A DNA stretch of 64,000 nt from Brevibacillus fortis (GCF_003013395.1 NZ_PXZM01000016.1:1-64000); one strand, 5' to 3'; positions 17,289-26,263 are shown, counted from the first letter of the stretch. The notes: a model not told the origin generated them from the sequence alone. Program-made: numbers and translations.

Positions 17289-18098
17289 TTGCTAAAAAAA
17301 GTAACCTCATTACTGCTAGCGATCGCTTTGGTACCAATGGCAGCATTTTCCGCAGCGGCGGCGCCTGCAACTGTTGCTCCTAAAGCAGCACAGACTGCTG
17401 TTAAAGTCGAGTACAATAAAAGACAAATTGCCTTTCCTGACCAAGCACCTATTATCAGCCAAGGGCGTACACTGGTTCCGATTCGTCCTATTGCAGAGAG
17501 TCTTGGATTTGAAGTGAACTGGAATGAAAAAACCCGTACCGTTACCATCAACAAAGGGAAAGATAATATCAGACTGGTCGTAACCCAAAAAATTGCCAAC
17601 AAAAATGGACAAACCATTAATTTGGACGTACCTGCACAGATTGTGAACAAGCGTACGGTAGTACCTGTTCGTTTCATTGCGGAAGCTCTGAGCTACAAAG
17701 TGGATTGGGACCCGAAAACACAAACCGTATTGATTGCGGATAATGTCAACCCTAATCAAGTCGGCCAACAGGAAAAACCAAAAGATCCGGCGAAACCGGG
17801 TACAGATGAGAAAAAAACTGAGCAGGTAGCTTTGATTGATAAAGAAAGCATTGAGGGAAAAACAGTCAATGTCTTAACAATTGGACTGTACGGTGTAACA
17901 GGAAAGGTTGACCCTCAAGCATCGCTCGTAGTTGTTATGGAAGATCAGACGTATGAAGTAGATGTAAATTCAGATGGAACTTTCAATTTTGAAATGCACA
18001 CCAATGATGGTATCCGTACTTTTACACTAAAAGCTGAAAAAGCTGGTAAACAAGATGTATTCGAAGGCGAATTTATTTCCAATGATCTAGGGGTTTAA
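17289..18098 (+). CDS. Exported protein with copper amine oxidase N-terminal-like domain
   Basis: A 269-residue secreted protein. A classic signal peptide (LKKVTSLLLAIALVPMAAFS, cleavage after AAA) is followed by a copper amine oxidase N1/stalk domain (about 35-145) with the two characteristic repeats TLVPIRPIAE and TVVPVRFIAE, a charged Pro/Lys linker, and a C-terminal beta-rich domain of about 75 residues. These domains are common wall-associated modules in Paenibacillaceae; no enzyme activity is implied. I chose TTG 17289 because GGAG lies 8 bp upstream and the signal peptide then begins correctly; GTG 17259 would add ten residues without an SD. Confidence 0.8.
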   Translation: MLKKVTSLLLAIALVPMAAFSAAAAPATVAPKAAQTAVKVEYNKRQIAFPDQAPIISQGRTLVPIRPIAESLGFEVNWNEKTRTVTINKGKDNIRLVVTQKIANKNGQTINLDVPAQIVNKRTVVPVRFIAEALSYKVDWDPKTQTVLIADNVNPNQVGQQEKPKDPAKPGTDEKKTEQVALIDKESIEGKTVNVLTIGLYGVTGKVDPQASLVVVMEDQTYEVDVNSDGTFNFEMHTNDGIRTFTLKAEKAGKQDVFEGEFISNDLGV

Positions 18099-18110
18099 TG
18101 TATGAGTAAG

Positions 18111-18152
18111 AACACCTCCTGCACATCACACTAAGTGCATGGAGGTGTTTTT
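18111..18152 (+). terminator. Hairpin: terminator overlapping the next gene's SD
   Basis: AACACCTCC (18111-18119) pairs with GGAGGTGTT (18141-18149), continued inward by TGCAC/GTGCA with one bulged T, then TTTTT. The 3' arm contains GGAGGTG, the SD of the lipoprotein gene starting at 18156. Confidence 0.8.
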
Positions 18153-18155
18153 GTT

Positions 18156-18779
18156 GTGAGACGAATGAGTAGGAGTATCATCGCTGTGATCCTGTTTGCC
18201 GGTTTGCTGGCAGGGTGTTCGCCTAACAAAGAACAGGGCACCGAAGATCAGAACGGAAATAAGGCCAAATTTGAATCTCTCGGAATTAACTTCCAGAACG
18301 ATAACGTCGGTAGGGACAAAGGACCGGCAGCCATGATTAGCCAAAAGATGGTTCATCAGCGAGAGCCGCAGCTCGTGGCGCACTTGGAAAATCATGCGGA
18401 AAAGCTTCCCGGTGTAGCTAACATCAAGGTGTTAGCGTACAAGGATAACTTGATTGTAGGTGTGTTACCAGTCGATACACCAAAGCCTGATGAAGTCAAT
18501 CCACGGACTTCGATTCCTTATACGCCTGGAAAAATTGTGCGAGTCGATAATGGACATCCAGATTCGCTGCATAAACGTGTTGTGAATCGGATGAGGTCAC
18601 GCTTGCAGTCAGAAACACGCTTCAACATTTTGTACGTGACTACCAATCGAGCTATTTATGACCGAATCGCAGATTTACATTCACGAATTACGAGCGGAGA
18701 GCACGTCAGCGACGAAGAATTCCAAGTCCTGTTAAATGATATTGGATATACAGTCACTGGATATAATTTAGTTGACTGA
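18156..18779 (+). CDS. YhcN/YlaJ-family sporulation lipoprotein
   Basis: A 207-residue lipoprotein. The signal peptide ends in the lipobox LLAGC, so the mature protein is anchored by C21 or so after a charged start. The body resembles the Spore_YhcN_YlaJ family: HAEKLPGVANIKVLAYKDNLIVG followed later by a basic helix and an ITSG segment; family members sit in the forespore inner membrane or spore coat layers. GTG 18156 is preferred because GGAGGTG lies 8 bp upstream; ATG 18165 is the alternative. The SD is part of a terminator-like stem, so expression may need a transcript starting inside the loop. Confidence 0.75.
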   Translation: MRRMSRSIIAVILFAGLLAGCSPNKEQGTEDQNGNKAKFESLGINFQNDNVGRDKGPAAMISQKMVHQREPQLVAHLENHAEKLPGVANIKVLAYKDNLIVGVLPVDTPKPDEVNPRTSIPYTPGKIVRVDNGHPDSLHKRVVNRMRSRLQSETRFNILYVTTNRAIYDRIADLHSRITSGEHVSDEEFQVLLNDIGYTVTGYNLVD

Positions 18780-18815
18780 AAAAGCACCACCTGGACTCCC
18801 GGGTGGGCTTTTTGT
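18779..18815 (+). terminator. Terminator of YhcN-like gene
   Basis: AAAAAGC-CACC stem with GGTGG-GCTTTTT; overlaps the last stop codon base. Confidence 0.85.
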
Positions 18816-18901
18816 CGATTAAGGGGAAAATGGCAGGAGAATAGTTAGAAATGGGGAAATAGTCAAAGAAGCGCAGGAGAACGGTAAGGAGTGCACATTT
18901 T

Positions 18902-21900
18902 ATGTTTCCAATCCACATCCCTATAACCAAAATAACTCCTCCAGGACAGAAGCCTTATGTCTTACGGCGACCTGCTTTGGCAAAAAAATTAAGATTGTTG
19001 AAATATACGCAGCTGTGTCTCATTCATGCAGGGACAGGGTATGGCAAAACGACTTCGCTGGCTACTTTTCTACATGATGAAGCACTGGCTGCGTCCTGGT
19101 ATACCATCCAGGATGGAGACGATGCCCTTCTTACTTTTGTCATCTGCCTAGTTGAAAGCGTTCGTCAGGTTCATTCTGATTTTGGACAGGTACTGCGAGA
19201 GCAGCTTATTCGTATCACAGAGCAAAGTCCAGTGCCTTCGATTGATAGTAAGGTACTCGTCGACTGGTTCATCGGAGAGTGTGTCCAGCTTCCGGCAGAC
19301 CACATACTTGTTTTGGACCAATACCAACGAATCGATAATGGTAGTCCCGTCGATCAATTTGTTCAACTGTTGGCTGCAGCTCTCCCACAAAAAGTCAAAC
19401 TGGTGATATTAACGCGCTCTCGACCGAAATGGTCTAATCTCGACTTGTTGTCCGCAAGAGGAGAATGTCTGGAACTTGCAACAAATGACCTGTCTTTTAC
19501 GCTGGAGGAGAGCGAAGCCTTTTACTCCGATCAATACGACATCACGCTTTCCGAAGACGATTGGGGCCGAGTAGAAGAGGTGGCACAAGGCTGGGTGATG
19601 GCTCTTCGCACGTTTGGTGAAATGGTAACGAGAGGGCAGACGGTTTCTGACAGTCTGCGTGAGCTATCGCGATTGCTGCATTTGCTAGAAGTGGAAGTCT
19701 GGACGCAGCTGGATGTAGGCATGCAGCACTTCTTGATGGAGGCCGCGGTTCTCGAACAATTCGATCTAGAGGATTGCAAGCAAATACTCGGGGAAGGATG
19801 CAAGGAGCACCTGCTGGAAGCACAGCGTTGTAATCTTTTTCTTCATGTCCATGCAGAATCTCATTATTCCTTTCACCCGCTTTTTCAGCGTCTCCTGTCT
19901 AGCAAGCTGGCTGCAAATCAAGCGACGTACGTGCATGTCAATCAAAAGGCGGCAGGATGGTACAGACGTAAAGGAGACGAGGCAAAAGCTTTTGGGCGTT
20001 TGCGTCTCGTCGAGCAGTGGGAGGTGCTGGGTGAATGGCTGTGCCAAGCATCGGAAAGATTGTTGCAAGCAGGGAAGCTGGACTTTTTATACGAGTGGAT
20101 AACGCTATTACCAGAGCACATCAAGAGCGAACAGCATTGGTTGCTGTTTTATCAGGGAGAAGTAGAACGATATCGGTGTCTATATGCGAAGGCATTTTCT
20201 TCGTATGAGCAATTTTTGAAACAATGTGAACAAAAGCAAGATCAAATCGGATTGTGCCGCGGGTTGGAAGGGCAAGCACGCGTCCATCTCGACAGCGTAC
20301 AAGGCGTTCGGGCAGAAGAACTGCTCAAGAGGGCGATTCAACTTTTGCCCCCATTTGAGCAAGAAAATGAAATGGCGCCGAGGCTATACCGCTTACTGGC
20401 AGAAATTTATACGAATCGTGGGGATGCCAAGCAAGCGGCTGACTGGTATGAACGGAGTCAGGAATTAGAGCAGCAGACGGAGGTTGAGCTGGAATCGCGT
20501 CTGTTGTTCCGTACGGGCCGGTTGCAGTCCTCCATTCAGCTCTTGGAGAGTAAGTGGCAGGTTGAACAGATGAAGCATCCTCCGCTGACCAGATCGTATC
20601 GGGAAACCTCTTTGCTGTTATCTTTTGTCTATGCATTGAATGGCGAATGGGAGCGAGGGTGGGAATCTGCAGAAACAGCGATACAACTTGGACGTGTAGC
20701 GCATTCACCTTTTGTAGAAGCAAATGGTTATGTCCGTAAAGCCCATGCAGCCCTCATCGGCCAAACATTACCTACGGACGAGATTCGCCAGCTTTACGAA
20801 AAAGGTTTGCAAATCATGGAGGAGCTCCAGTCGACACGCGGAAAGTCAGAAACGCTTCTCGGACTAACCTTGTTTCACGCAAGAGAAAAGGCACTCGACC
20901 AAGCCCTTCTGTATGGCAACAGGGGGATACAAGAGACAGAGGCAATGCGCGACGACTGGCTAGGCAGTCTGGTACGCATGGCTATTGGGATTGCATACGC
21001 CAAATGCGGTAAAGAAGAAGAAGCGTGGGCTACCTTTATCGATTGTGCCGATCGACTTAGTCACTGCGGGGACAGCTACAGTGTCGTCATTTGCCAATTA
21101 TGGCTGAGCTTCTTGGCCTATCGAAAAAAACAATGGGATTTGTTCGTTCCTGCGGTGACGCAAGCCCTGTCCTTGATGAAATCCGGTGAATATCCATTCC
21201 TTCTGCAACGACCTACTCTGCTTACACCGCATGATGTACAGCAGCTGATGCCGGTTCTGATTGAGGCAGAGCGTCGAAAGGTATCGCCGGATTACGTCTC
21301 GCAGCTGTTAAATGATTTGGGCTTGCAAAACGTGACGTTCCACCCCGGGTATACTCTTCGCATTCAGACGCTGGGCGCATTCCGTGTGTGGCTGGGAGAG
21401 CGGGAGTTGAGCGAAAAGGCATGGCAGCGTGGGACAGCCAAGCTGTTGTTTCAACTTTTATTAACAAAGAGACATCATTTGTTAGCCCGGGAAGAAATCA
21501 TGAACCGACTCTGGCCAGATAGTATCGAGGAAGCGGCAATCCGCGACTTTAAAGTGTCACTGAATGCGTTGAACAAAGCCCTCGAACCAGATCGTGCTGC
21601 CAGAACAGATACTTTCTTCATTCAGCGCCATGGCAGCTCTTACGGTTTCAATCTGGCATCGGGCTACCATATGGACGTTGAGGAGTTTGAGAAGCTCGTT
21701 ACACTGGGCTTGGCAGAATCAGACCGGCGTCAGGGGGCCATCCTTTTGGAAAAAGGGCTTGCGTATTACTTGGGCGATTACATGCCGGAATGCCGTTATG
21801 AGGATTGGTGTGTAGAAGAGCGTGAAAGAGTGCAGGCGCTGTTTTTACGCGGAGCAGAGAGGGTAGCCAAAATCATGCTAGAGGATGGCCAATTGGAAAA

Positions 21901-22108
21901 AACGATTCGTTGGTGCGAAGCTATTCTGCGGGTGGACGATTGCTGGGAGGAGTCATACCGGTTACTGATGACTGTGTATTATCAGCAAAATAATCGGACA
22001 CAGGCTATCCGTTGGTACGAAAAATGTGTGGCAAAACTGAGGGAGAATCTCGGTGTTGCGCCAATGCCTGCAACCATGGAGACGTACCTTCAAATTATCG
22101 AGAAGTAA
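18902..22108 (+). CDS. MalT-like STAND ATPase with OmpR/BTAD (SARP-type) C-terminus
   Basis: A 1068-residue transcriptional activator. The N-terminus is a MalT-like NTPase with Walker A GTGYGKTT at 45-52 and a Walker B-like LVLDQY near 141. The middle (about 340-780) is a superhelix of tetratricopeptide-type repeats. The C-terminus carries an OmpR-type winged helix (about 815-910) followed by a bacterial transcriptional activation (BTAD) domain (about 920-1060), instead of the LuxR helix-turn-helix of MalT. Such proteins bind an inducer through the repeats and ATP, then oligomerise on DNA. The targets are unknown; the gene is flanked by terminators at 18779 and 22110, so it is monocistronic. 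SD AAGGAG. Confidence 0.88.
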   Translation: MFPIHIPITKITPPGQKPYVLRRPALAKKLRLLKYTQLCLIHAGTGYGKTTSLATFLHDEALAASWYTIQDGDDALLTFVICLVESVRQVHSDFGQVLREQLIRITEQSPVPSIDSKVLVDWFIGECVQLPADHILVLDQYQRIDNGSPVDQFVQLLAAALPQKVKLVILTRSRPKWSNLDLLSARGECLELATNDLSFTLEESEAFYSDQYDITLSEDDWGRVEEVAQGWVMALRTFGEMVTRGQTVSDSLRELSRLLHLLEVEVWTQLDVGMQHFLMEAAVLEQFDLEDCKQILGEGCKEHLLEAQRCNLFLHVHAESHYSFHPLFQRLLSSKLAANQATYVHVNQKAAGWYRRKGDEAKAFGRLRLVEQWEVLGEWLCQASERLLQAGKLDFLYEWITLLPEHIKSEQHWLLFYQGEVERYRCLYAKAFSSYEQFLKQCEQKQDQIGLCRGLEGQARVHLDSVQGVRAEELLKRAIQLLPPFEQENEMAPRLYRLLAEIYTNRGDAKQAADWYERSQELEQQTEVELESRLLFRTGRLQSSIQLLESKWQVEQMKHPPLTRSYRETSLLLSFVYALNGEWERGWESAETAIQLGRVAHSPFVEANGYVRKAHAALIGQTLPTDEIRQLYEKGLQIMEELQSTRGKSETLLGLTLFHAREKALDQALLYGNRGIQETEAMRDDWLGSLVRMAIGIAYAKCGKEEEAWATFIDCADRLSHCGDSYSVVICQLWLSFLAYRKKQWDLFVPAVTQALSLMKSGEYPFLLQRPTLLTPHDVQQLMPVLIEAERRKVSPDYVSQLLNDLGLQNVTFHPGYTLRIQTLGAFRVWLGERELSEKAWQRGTAKLLFQLLLTKRHHLLAREEIMNRLWPDSIEEAAIRDFKVSLNALNKALEPDRAARTDTFFIQRHGSSYGFNLASGYHMDVEEFEKLVTLGLAESDRRQGAILLEKGLAYYLGDYMPECRYEDWCVEERERVQALFLRGAERVAKIMLEDGQLEKTIRWCEAILRVDDCWEESYRLLMTVYYQQNNRTQAIRWYEKCVAKLRENLGVAPMPATMETYLQIIEK

Positions 22109-22109
22109 A

Positions 22110-22138
22110 AGATCGCCCACAAAGCGATCTTTTTTTTG
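22110..22138 (+). terminator. Terminator of the giant activator gene
   Basis: AGATCGC/GCGATCT stem, loop CCACAAA, followed by seven T residues. Confidence 0.92.
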
Positions 22139-22158
22139 TACATAGAAGCAATGGCTGC

Positions 22159-22187
22159 TTGACAAAACTAGGAAGGACTCGTAATAT
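22159..22187 (+). promoter_or_regulatory. Sigma-A promoter of the tetR-export operon
   Basis: TTGACA (22159-22164), 17-bp spacer, TAATAT (22182-22187), partly overlapping TATAAT at 22185-22190. It directly precedes the operator. Confidence 0.8.
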
Positions 22188-22196
22188 AATCTTTGT

Positions 22197-22210
22197 ACTG
22201 ACCAGTCAGT
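22197..22210 (+). promoter_or_regulatory. TetR-type operator
   Basis: ACTGAC-CA-GTCAGT, perfect 6-bp arms, placed at about the start of transcription, 28 bp before the TetR gene. It resembles operators of TetR/AcrR proteins and suggests autorepression. Confidence 0.7.
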
Positions 22211-22237
22211 TTAAAAAATTGAAAGGGGCCAGGAGTG

Positions 22238-22807
22238 ATGGCACCATCAAAAAAAGATCAAATTGCGAATGGAGCTTTAACCGCATTTGCCCAATTGGGA
22301 TATAGCGAAACGACCATGGATGCAATCGCGGAAATGGCGCAGGTGGCAAAAGGAACACTCTATTATCACTTTTCCACAAAGGAAGAGCTGTTTTTGTACG
22401 TGATAGAAAAAGGCGTGAAGATGCTGATTTACCATGTAGATAGTGTCATGCAAAATGAAGAGCTTTCCTTGGAGGATCGTATTCTGAATGTGCTGGATGA
22501 GCATCTTCGCTTCTTTTCCGAAAATCAAGATTTGTGTTTCCTGTTGCTGAGTGCGTTCTCCGGAGATGGACAGCGTGACAGGATGGTTGGCAATCTGCTG
22601 GGTGGCTATTTCAGCACGATGGAGTCACACATGCTGGAACTACAGCAGCAAGGATATATCCGGGCAGATATAGATATTCGCACACTCGCTTCCGCGTTGT
22701 TTGGCATGGTTGGCTTTACCGTGCTTCGCAAGCAATTTCGCAAAGAGCCAGTGAACAGTGCGGCAGATAAACAGACGCTTCGTTATATGATTACAGGAAT
22801 GTTTTAA
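22238..22807 (+). CDS. TetR/AcrR-family repressor
   Basis: A 189-residue TetR-family regulator. The N-terminal helix-turn-helix (about 10-55) has the typical TMDAIAEMAQVAKGTLYYHF sequence; the remainder is a helical ligand domain. It heads an operon with an HlyD-type adaptor and an ABC-2 permease, so it probably represses this exporter until its substrate binds. The operator at 22197 supports autoregulation. ATG 22238 follows AAAGGGG with 9 bp spacing; GTG 22235 is possible. Confidence 0.92.
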   Translation: MAPSKKDQIANGALTAFAQLGYSETTMDAIAEMAQVAKGTLYYHFSTKEELFLYVIEKGVKMLIYHVDSVMQNEELSLEDRILNVLDEHLRFFSENQDLCFLLLSAFSGDGQRDRMVGNLLGGYFSTMESHMLELQQQGYIRADIDIRTLASALFGMVGFTVLRKQFRKEPVNSAADKQTLRYMITGMF

Positions 22808-22850
22808 AACAAATAATTTCTAGAGAAACGTAAACAAGAGGAGAAGACAG

Positions 22851-24041
22851 ATGAATAAACGTGCATGGATTGGTGTAGGTAGCTTTGTAGTCAGCATTGC
22901 AGTACTTGGAACCATATTGTTTGGGACAAATGTAAGTAGCATGGCTGGTCAGAATACAACGAAATTAGCAGGTGTGATCGAGGGAACAGAGGTAGACCTC
23001 TCTTTTAAAATGGGCGGTTCAATCGAACAGCTCGCACTAAAAGAAGGAGACGAAGTAAAAGCAGGGCAAGTCGTTGCCACGTTAAACAGCGCGGAGATTC
23101 TCGCGAAGAAAGAGCAGGCTGAAGCAGCTTACAAGCTCTCTCTCGTCAAACTTGATCAGGCGAAAAAAGGAGTATCAGTGACCGATAACTCCAGCAATGC
23201 CCAAGTCGACCAAGCAAAAGCAGTAGTCAACTCGGCGCAAGCGCAGCTTGACGCGAACAAAAATGGCGCACGTGCAGAAGAAATTACGCAACTCAAAGCA
23301 AAATTACAAGCAGCACAAACTTCGAATCAAATTGCCGCGACGAATCTGGAGCGAATGAAAAAATTATTGGCAGAAGGTGCCGTTCCACAAGTGAAAGTGG
23401 AAGAGGCACAGATGCAAGCAGAAAAGGCGCAAGCTGAGTTTAAAGCAGCGGAAGAACAATTGAAAATGGCTCAAACTGGATCGCGCAAAGAGCAGGTTGA
23501 TGCCGCACAAGCCCAACTGGATCAAGCAAAAGCTGCATACAACCAAGCTGTAGCAGGGAGAGGTCAAGTAGGCTTGAAGGAGTTGGACGTTAAATCCGCA
23601 GAAGCGAACGTCATGCAGGCAAAAGGCGCGCTGGCAGAAATGGAAGCCTATGTGAACAACACCAAGCTGACAGCTCCAGTAGACGGCATTGTAAAATCAG
23701 TTGCAGTTCAAAAGGGAGAGCTGGTTTCGCAAGGCTTCACCGTTTTGACGATCCAAACGAAATCAGACAACTATGTCAAATTTTATGTAAATGAATATGT
23801 GCTCGCGAATGTGAAAACAGGCGATCAGGTGAAATTGTTTGTTCCAGCCCTGAACAGAGAAGTAGACGCCAAAGTGGTTACTGTAGCTCCTGCTGCTGAC
23901 TTTGCCGTGAAAAAAGCGACACAAGAACTTGGCGATCGTGACATTCGATCCTTCCAAGTGAAGCTGCTCGTGTCCGATCCGGAATTGCGTCCAGGCCTGA
24001 CGGTTGAGTGGCAACTTGAAGGAGCTGGTAATGGTGAATAA
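22851..24041 (+). CDS. HlyD/EmrA-type membrane fusion protein
   Basis: A 396-residue periplasmic-adaptor-like protein. One N-terminal membrane anchor (about 7-28) is followed by the first half of a lipoyl/barrel-sandwich domain (EGDEVKAGQVVATL), a long Ala/Gln/Lys-rich coiled-coil hairpin (about 85-255), the second lipoyl half (TAPVDGIVKSVAVQKGELV) and a beta-barrel end. In Gram-positive bacteria such proteins pair with ABC exporters. Its 3' end overlaps the permease gene by 11 bp. SD AGAGGAG. Confidence 0.92.
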   Translation: MNKRAWIGVGSFVVSIAVLGTILFGTNVSSMAGQNTTKLAGVIEGTEVDLSFKMGGSIEQLALKEGDEVKAGQVVATLNSAEILAKKEQAEAAYKLSLVKLDQAKKGVSVTDNSSNAQVDQAKAVVNSAQAQLDANKNGARAEEITQLKAKLQAAQTSNQIAATNLERMKKLLAEGAVPQVKVEEAQMQAEKAQAEFKAAEEQLKMAQTGSRKEQVDAAQAQLDQAKAAYNQAVAGRGQVGLKELDVKSAEANVMQAKGALAEMEAYVNNTKLTAPVDGIVKSVAVQKGELVSQGFTVLTIQTKSDNYVKFYVNEYVLANVKTGDQVKLFVPALNREVDAKVVTVAPAADFAVKKATQELGDRDIRSFQVKLLVSDPELRPGLTVEWQLEGAGNGE

Positions 24042-25209
24042 TTTTTCTCACCTATTTTGGAGCGAATGGAAAAATATTTTTGCTAACAAAACCATTCGTA
24101 ATATTCTCTTCCTCGTTCCGCTCATTTATCTGACGATGTTCGGTTTTCTGTACAGTGAGAAAAAAGTGATGGAGATCCCTACTGTGATGGTGGATGCCGA
24201 TCAAACCGAACTGAGTCGTGAGCTCTATCGTGCCTTTGAGGTCGATCATACATTTCGGATCACGTCTATTGTAGGAACAGAAGAAGAAGCAATGAAAATA
24301 GTTGAAAAGGGCGATGCGAATATCGCCCTGATCATTCCTGCTGGATTGGAAAAGGATGTGAAGGCTGGGAGAGAAGCCGAGGTACTGACTGTTATTGACG
24401 GTAGTAACATCATGATTTCTAATACGGCAGTTCGAGCAGCGAATACAGCGATTAAGTCTGTTTCAGCAGGAACCACGCTGAAAAAGATGGAAGCACTTGG
24501 AGGCTGGGGAGAAGAAGGGAAAAACATGTTTACGGGTATCGACTACCGATACAGAGTGTTGTATAACCCGACCTTCAGCTATCTGTCCTTCATGGTATTC
24601 GGACTTGCAGGTACAGTTCTTCAGCAAGTGCTGTTCCTCGGAATCGTATTGTCGGTTGCCCAACAAAAAGAAGAGGGAACCTGGAGGGATACGCTATCTC
24701 GCCATAGCTTCTTCGCGATCACTGCGAGCAAATTGTTGCCGTACTTTTTGGCAGGAACCCTCAACATGTTCCTTGCGTTTACACTGATGTTAAAAGGTTT
24801 TGGTATCCCTTATTACGGAAGCACATTTAACCTGATGCTACTAGCTACCATGTTTAACTTGGCGGTGTTGGCTATTGGTTATGCCATCTCCTTTGTGTCC
24901 AGCAGCCAGCTCCAAGCGACTCAGATCGGGATGATGATTGCAGTACCTTCGTTCATGTTATCTGGCTATACATGGCCACTCATGTCGATGCCGGCCGGGA
25001 TTGTCGCGATTGCAAAATCATTGCCACTGACGTATTTCTTGAATGGTGTCAGAGAAATCTTGACGAAGGGACATGGACTGTCAGCTGTCACGAATGACTT
25101 TGTAGTTCTCGGCTTTATGACCCTCATCGGATTGTTCGCGGCCTATCTCATTTATTTGTTACAGATAAGGAAAATTAAGGGAAAAATTAGTGAGCAAACG
25201 GCGGTATAA
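24031..25209 (+). CDS. ABC-2 type transport permease
   Basis: A 392-residue membrane protein of the ABC-2 permease (YbhR/YhiI-like) group: one N-terminal membrane helix (about 20-40), a large extracellular domain of about 130 residues, then five helices from about 190 to the end. The start ATG 24031 is inside the HlyD gene, behind GAAGGAG. YbhFSR-like exporters need an ATP-binding subunit, but none is encoded in this operon. A stem-loop follows at 25222. Confidence 0.88.
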   Translation: MVNNFSHLFWSEWKNIFANKTIRNILFLVPLIYLTMFGFLYSEKKVMEIPTVMVDADQTELSRELYRAFEVDHTFRITSIVGTEEEAMKIVEKGDANIALIIPAGLEKDVKAGREAEVLTVIDGSNIMISNTAVRAANTAIKSVSAGTTLKKMEALGGWGEEGKNMFTGIDYRYRVLYNPTFSYLSFMVFGLAGTVLQQVLFLGIVLSVAQQKEEGTWRDTLSRHSFFAITASKLLPYFLAGTLNMFLAFTLMLKGFGIPYYGSTFNLMLLATMFNLAVLAIGYAISFVSSSQLQATQIGMMIAVPSFMLSGYTWPLMSMPAGIVAIAKSLPLTYFLNGVREILTKGHGLSAVTNDFVVLGFMTLIGLFAAYLIYLLQIRKIKGKISEQTAV

Positions 25210-25221
25210 TAAACAATAACT

Positions 25222-25254
25222 CGGCTGCGCCAAAGCTTTGGCGTAGCCTTATTT
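25222..25254 (+). terminator. Probable terminator of the export operon
   Basis: Stem GGCT-GCGCCAAAG/CTTTGGCG-TAGCC, 13 pairs around a mismatch, with a weak T tract (TTATTTG). Confidence 0.65.
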
Positions 25255-25384
25255 GTGCTTATACGATTCTCCTTATGATCCTGTAAAGCCGTCTGGTTGT
25301 ATAAAAATAACCCTTGTGTAATAAATAATCTTTCCTTTATACTTATTTTAAAAAAGGCAGATTCTTCAATACTAGGGGGACTTT

Positions 25385-25897
25385 ATGTCAGCGACTCATC
25401 TAAAGCAATTGTGCGAGGAGACGTACACCAAGTTGAAAAAGGTCAGCATGGAACTGGAACGTTTTTTGAATCAGGTTACCTTATCAGGTCTAGTATCCGC
25501 TTCAGGTGATCCAGAAGAATTTGAAACGTATTACCGTACCTATCTTTCCGACTTGCGCCACCTTTTGGTCTACTGCGAAAATGCATACGAAAGGCTGGGA
25601 GTATCCCTCCGACGAGCACGATTTCATGAGGAGTTTGCTGAGGAAGTATTGTATCAGGTATATCATACCTGTATAAACAACTTCTATTATCCAAAAGGTG
25701 AGGTTTACGAAGAAGATGGGCGGTTGGCCTATACGGGTCAGGACTGTATCATTTTCCGCAAGCAGGTGGTCCCTGAGTTGCAGCAGTTGACCTTGTCTCT
25801 GTCCAGAGTATTCGAACCGATGCGTAATGATTTGCAGTATTACGAGACAGACTATATCGCGAAAAAGCAGATGCAAAACGAAAAGGCACAGGTCTAA
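25385..25897 (+). CDS. YpuI-like protein, DUF3907
   Basis: A 170-residue soluble protein matching the YpuI/DUF3907 family of Bacillales, recognisable from the FLNQTTL-like start, LRHLLVYCENAYE, and the near-C-terminal AYTGQDCIIF and YYETDY segments. The function is unknown. AGGGGG lies before ATG 25385. A perfect hairpin overlaps the stop codon and serves as terminator. Confidence 0.8.
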   Translation: MSATHLKQLCEETYTKLKKVSMELERFLNQVTLSGLVSASGDPEEFETYYRTYLSDLRHLLVYCENAYERLGVSLRRARFHEEFAEEVLYQVYHTCINNFYYPKGEVYEEDGRLAYTGQDCIIFRKQVVPELQQLTLSLSRVFEPMRNDLQYYETDYIAKKQMQNEKAQV

Positions 25898-25914
25898 TAA
25901 ACCTGTGCTTTTTC
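25882..25914 (+). terminator. Terminator overlapping the ypuI-like stop codon
   Basis: AAAAGGCACAGGT (25881-25893) pairs with ACCTGTGCTTTTT (25901-25913). The TAA stop at 25895-25897 is in the loop, so translating ribosomes will cover the 5' arm. Confidence 0.85.
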
Positions 25915-25931
25915 CATGATTTTCTAATTAT

Positions 25932-26111
25932 TTAAGGAACCCTGTAGGAAGTCCTACATTTATAATCATTTTTCTCCTCCTCTAGAGGAAGAGGAGAGTT
26001 CACGAGAAAAAAACGAATTTCCTCAATAGATATCCCCATTTTGCGTGCAGTAAATATAAGATCAATCCATTCTTTATCCAGGAGATCTTTAGGAGACGGA
26101 GTGGTTTTCAT
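25932..26111 (-). CDS. SinI-like anti-repressor
   Basis: A 59-residue protein with the SinI dimerisation helix pair: DKEWIDLIFTARKMGISIEEIRFFL at residues about 12-36 matches the interaction domain of SinI and of the SinR C-terminus. B. subtilis SinI binds SinR one to one and takes it off DNA, starting matrix production. The ATG 26111 follows AAGGGG; the in-frame codons upstream have no suitable SD. It lies downstream of the sinR-like gene on the same strand, the reverse of the B. subtilis sinI-sinR order, with sinR's terminator between them, so it has its own promoter. Confidence 0.82.
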   Translation of the reverse strand: MKTTPSPKDLLDKEWIDLIFTARKMGISIEEIRFFLVNSPLPLEEEKNDYKCRTSYRVP

Positions 26112-26263
26112 GTTAGTTCCCCTTTTACCCTCCTTTTGTAAAAACAAATAAAATGCCCAAAAAACGTTTGGAAAAGATAGGAAAAAAGCTTATATCAGAA
26201 ATGATACTTAATTCAGTTTCATATGTAAATCTAGTATTTGTGACTTTTGTTTTAAATTATTGC

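Noticed and set aside
25944..25957. GTAGGA-AG-TCCTAC palindrome at the 3' end of the sinI-like gene as an operator
   Set aside because: It lies inside the coding end with no promoter nearby and could be a simple 3' hairpin.
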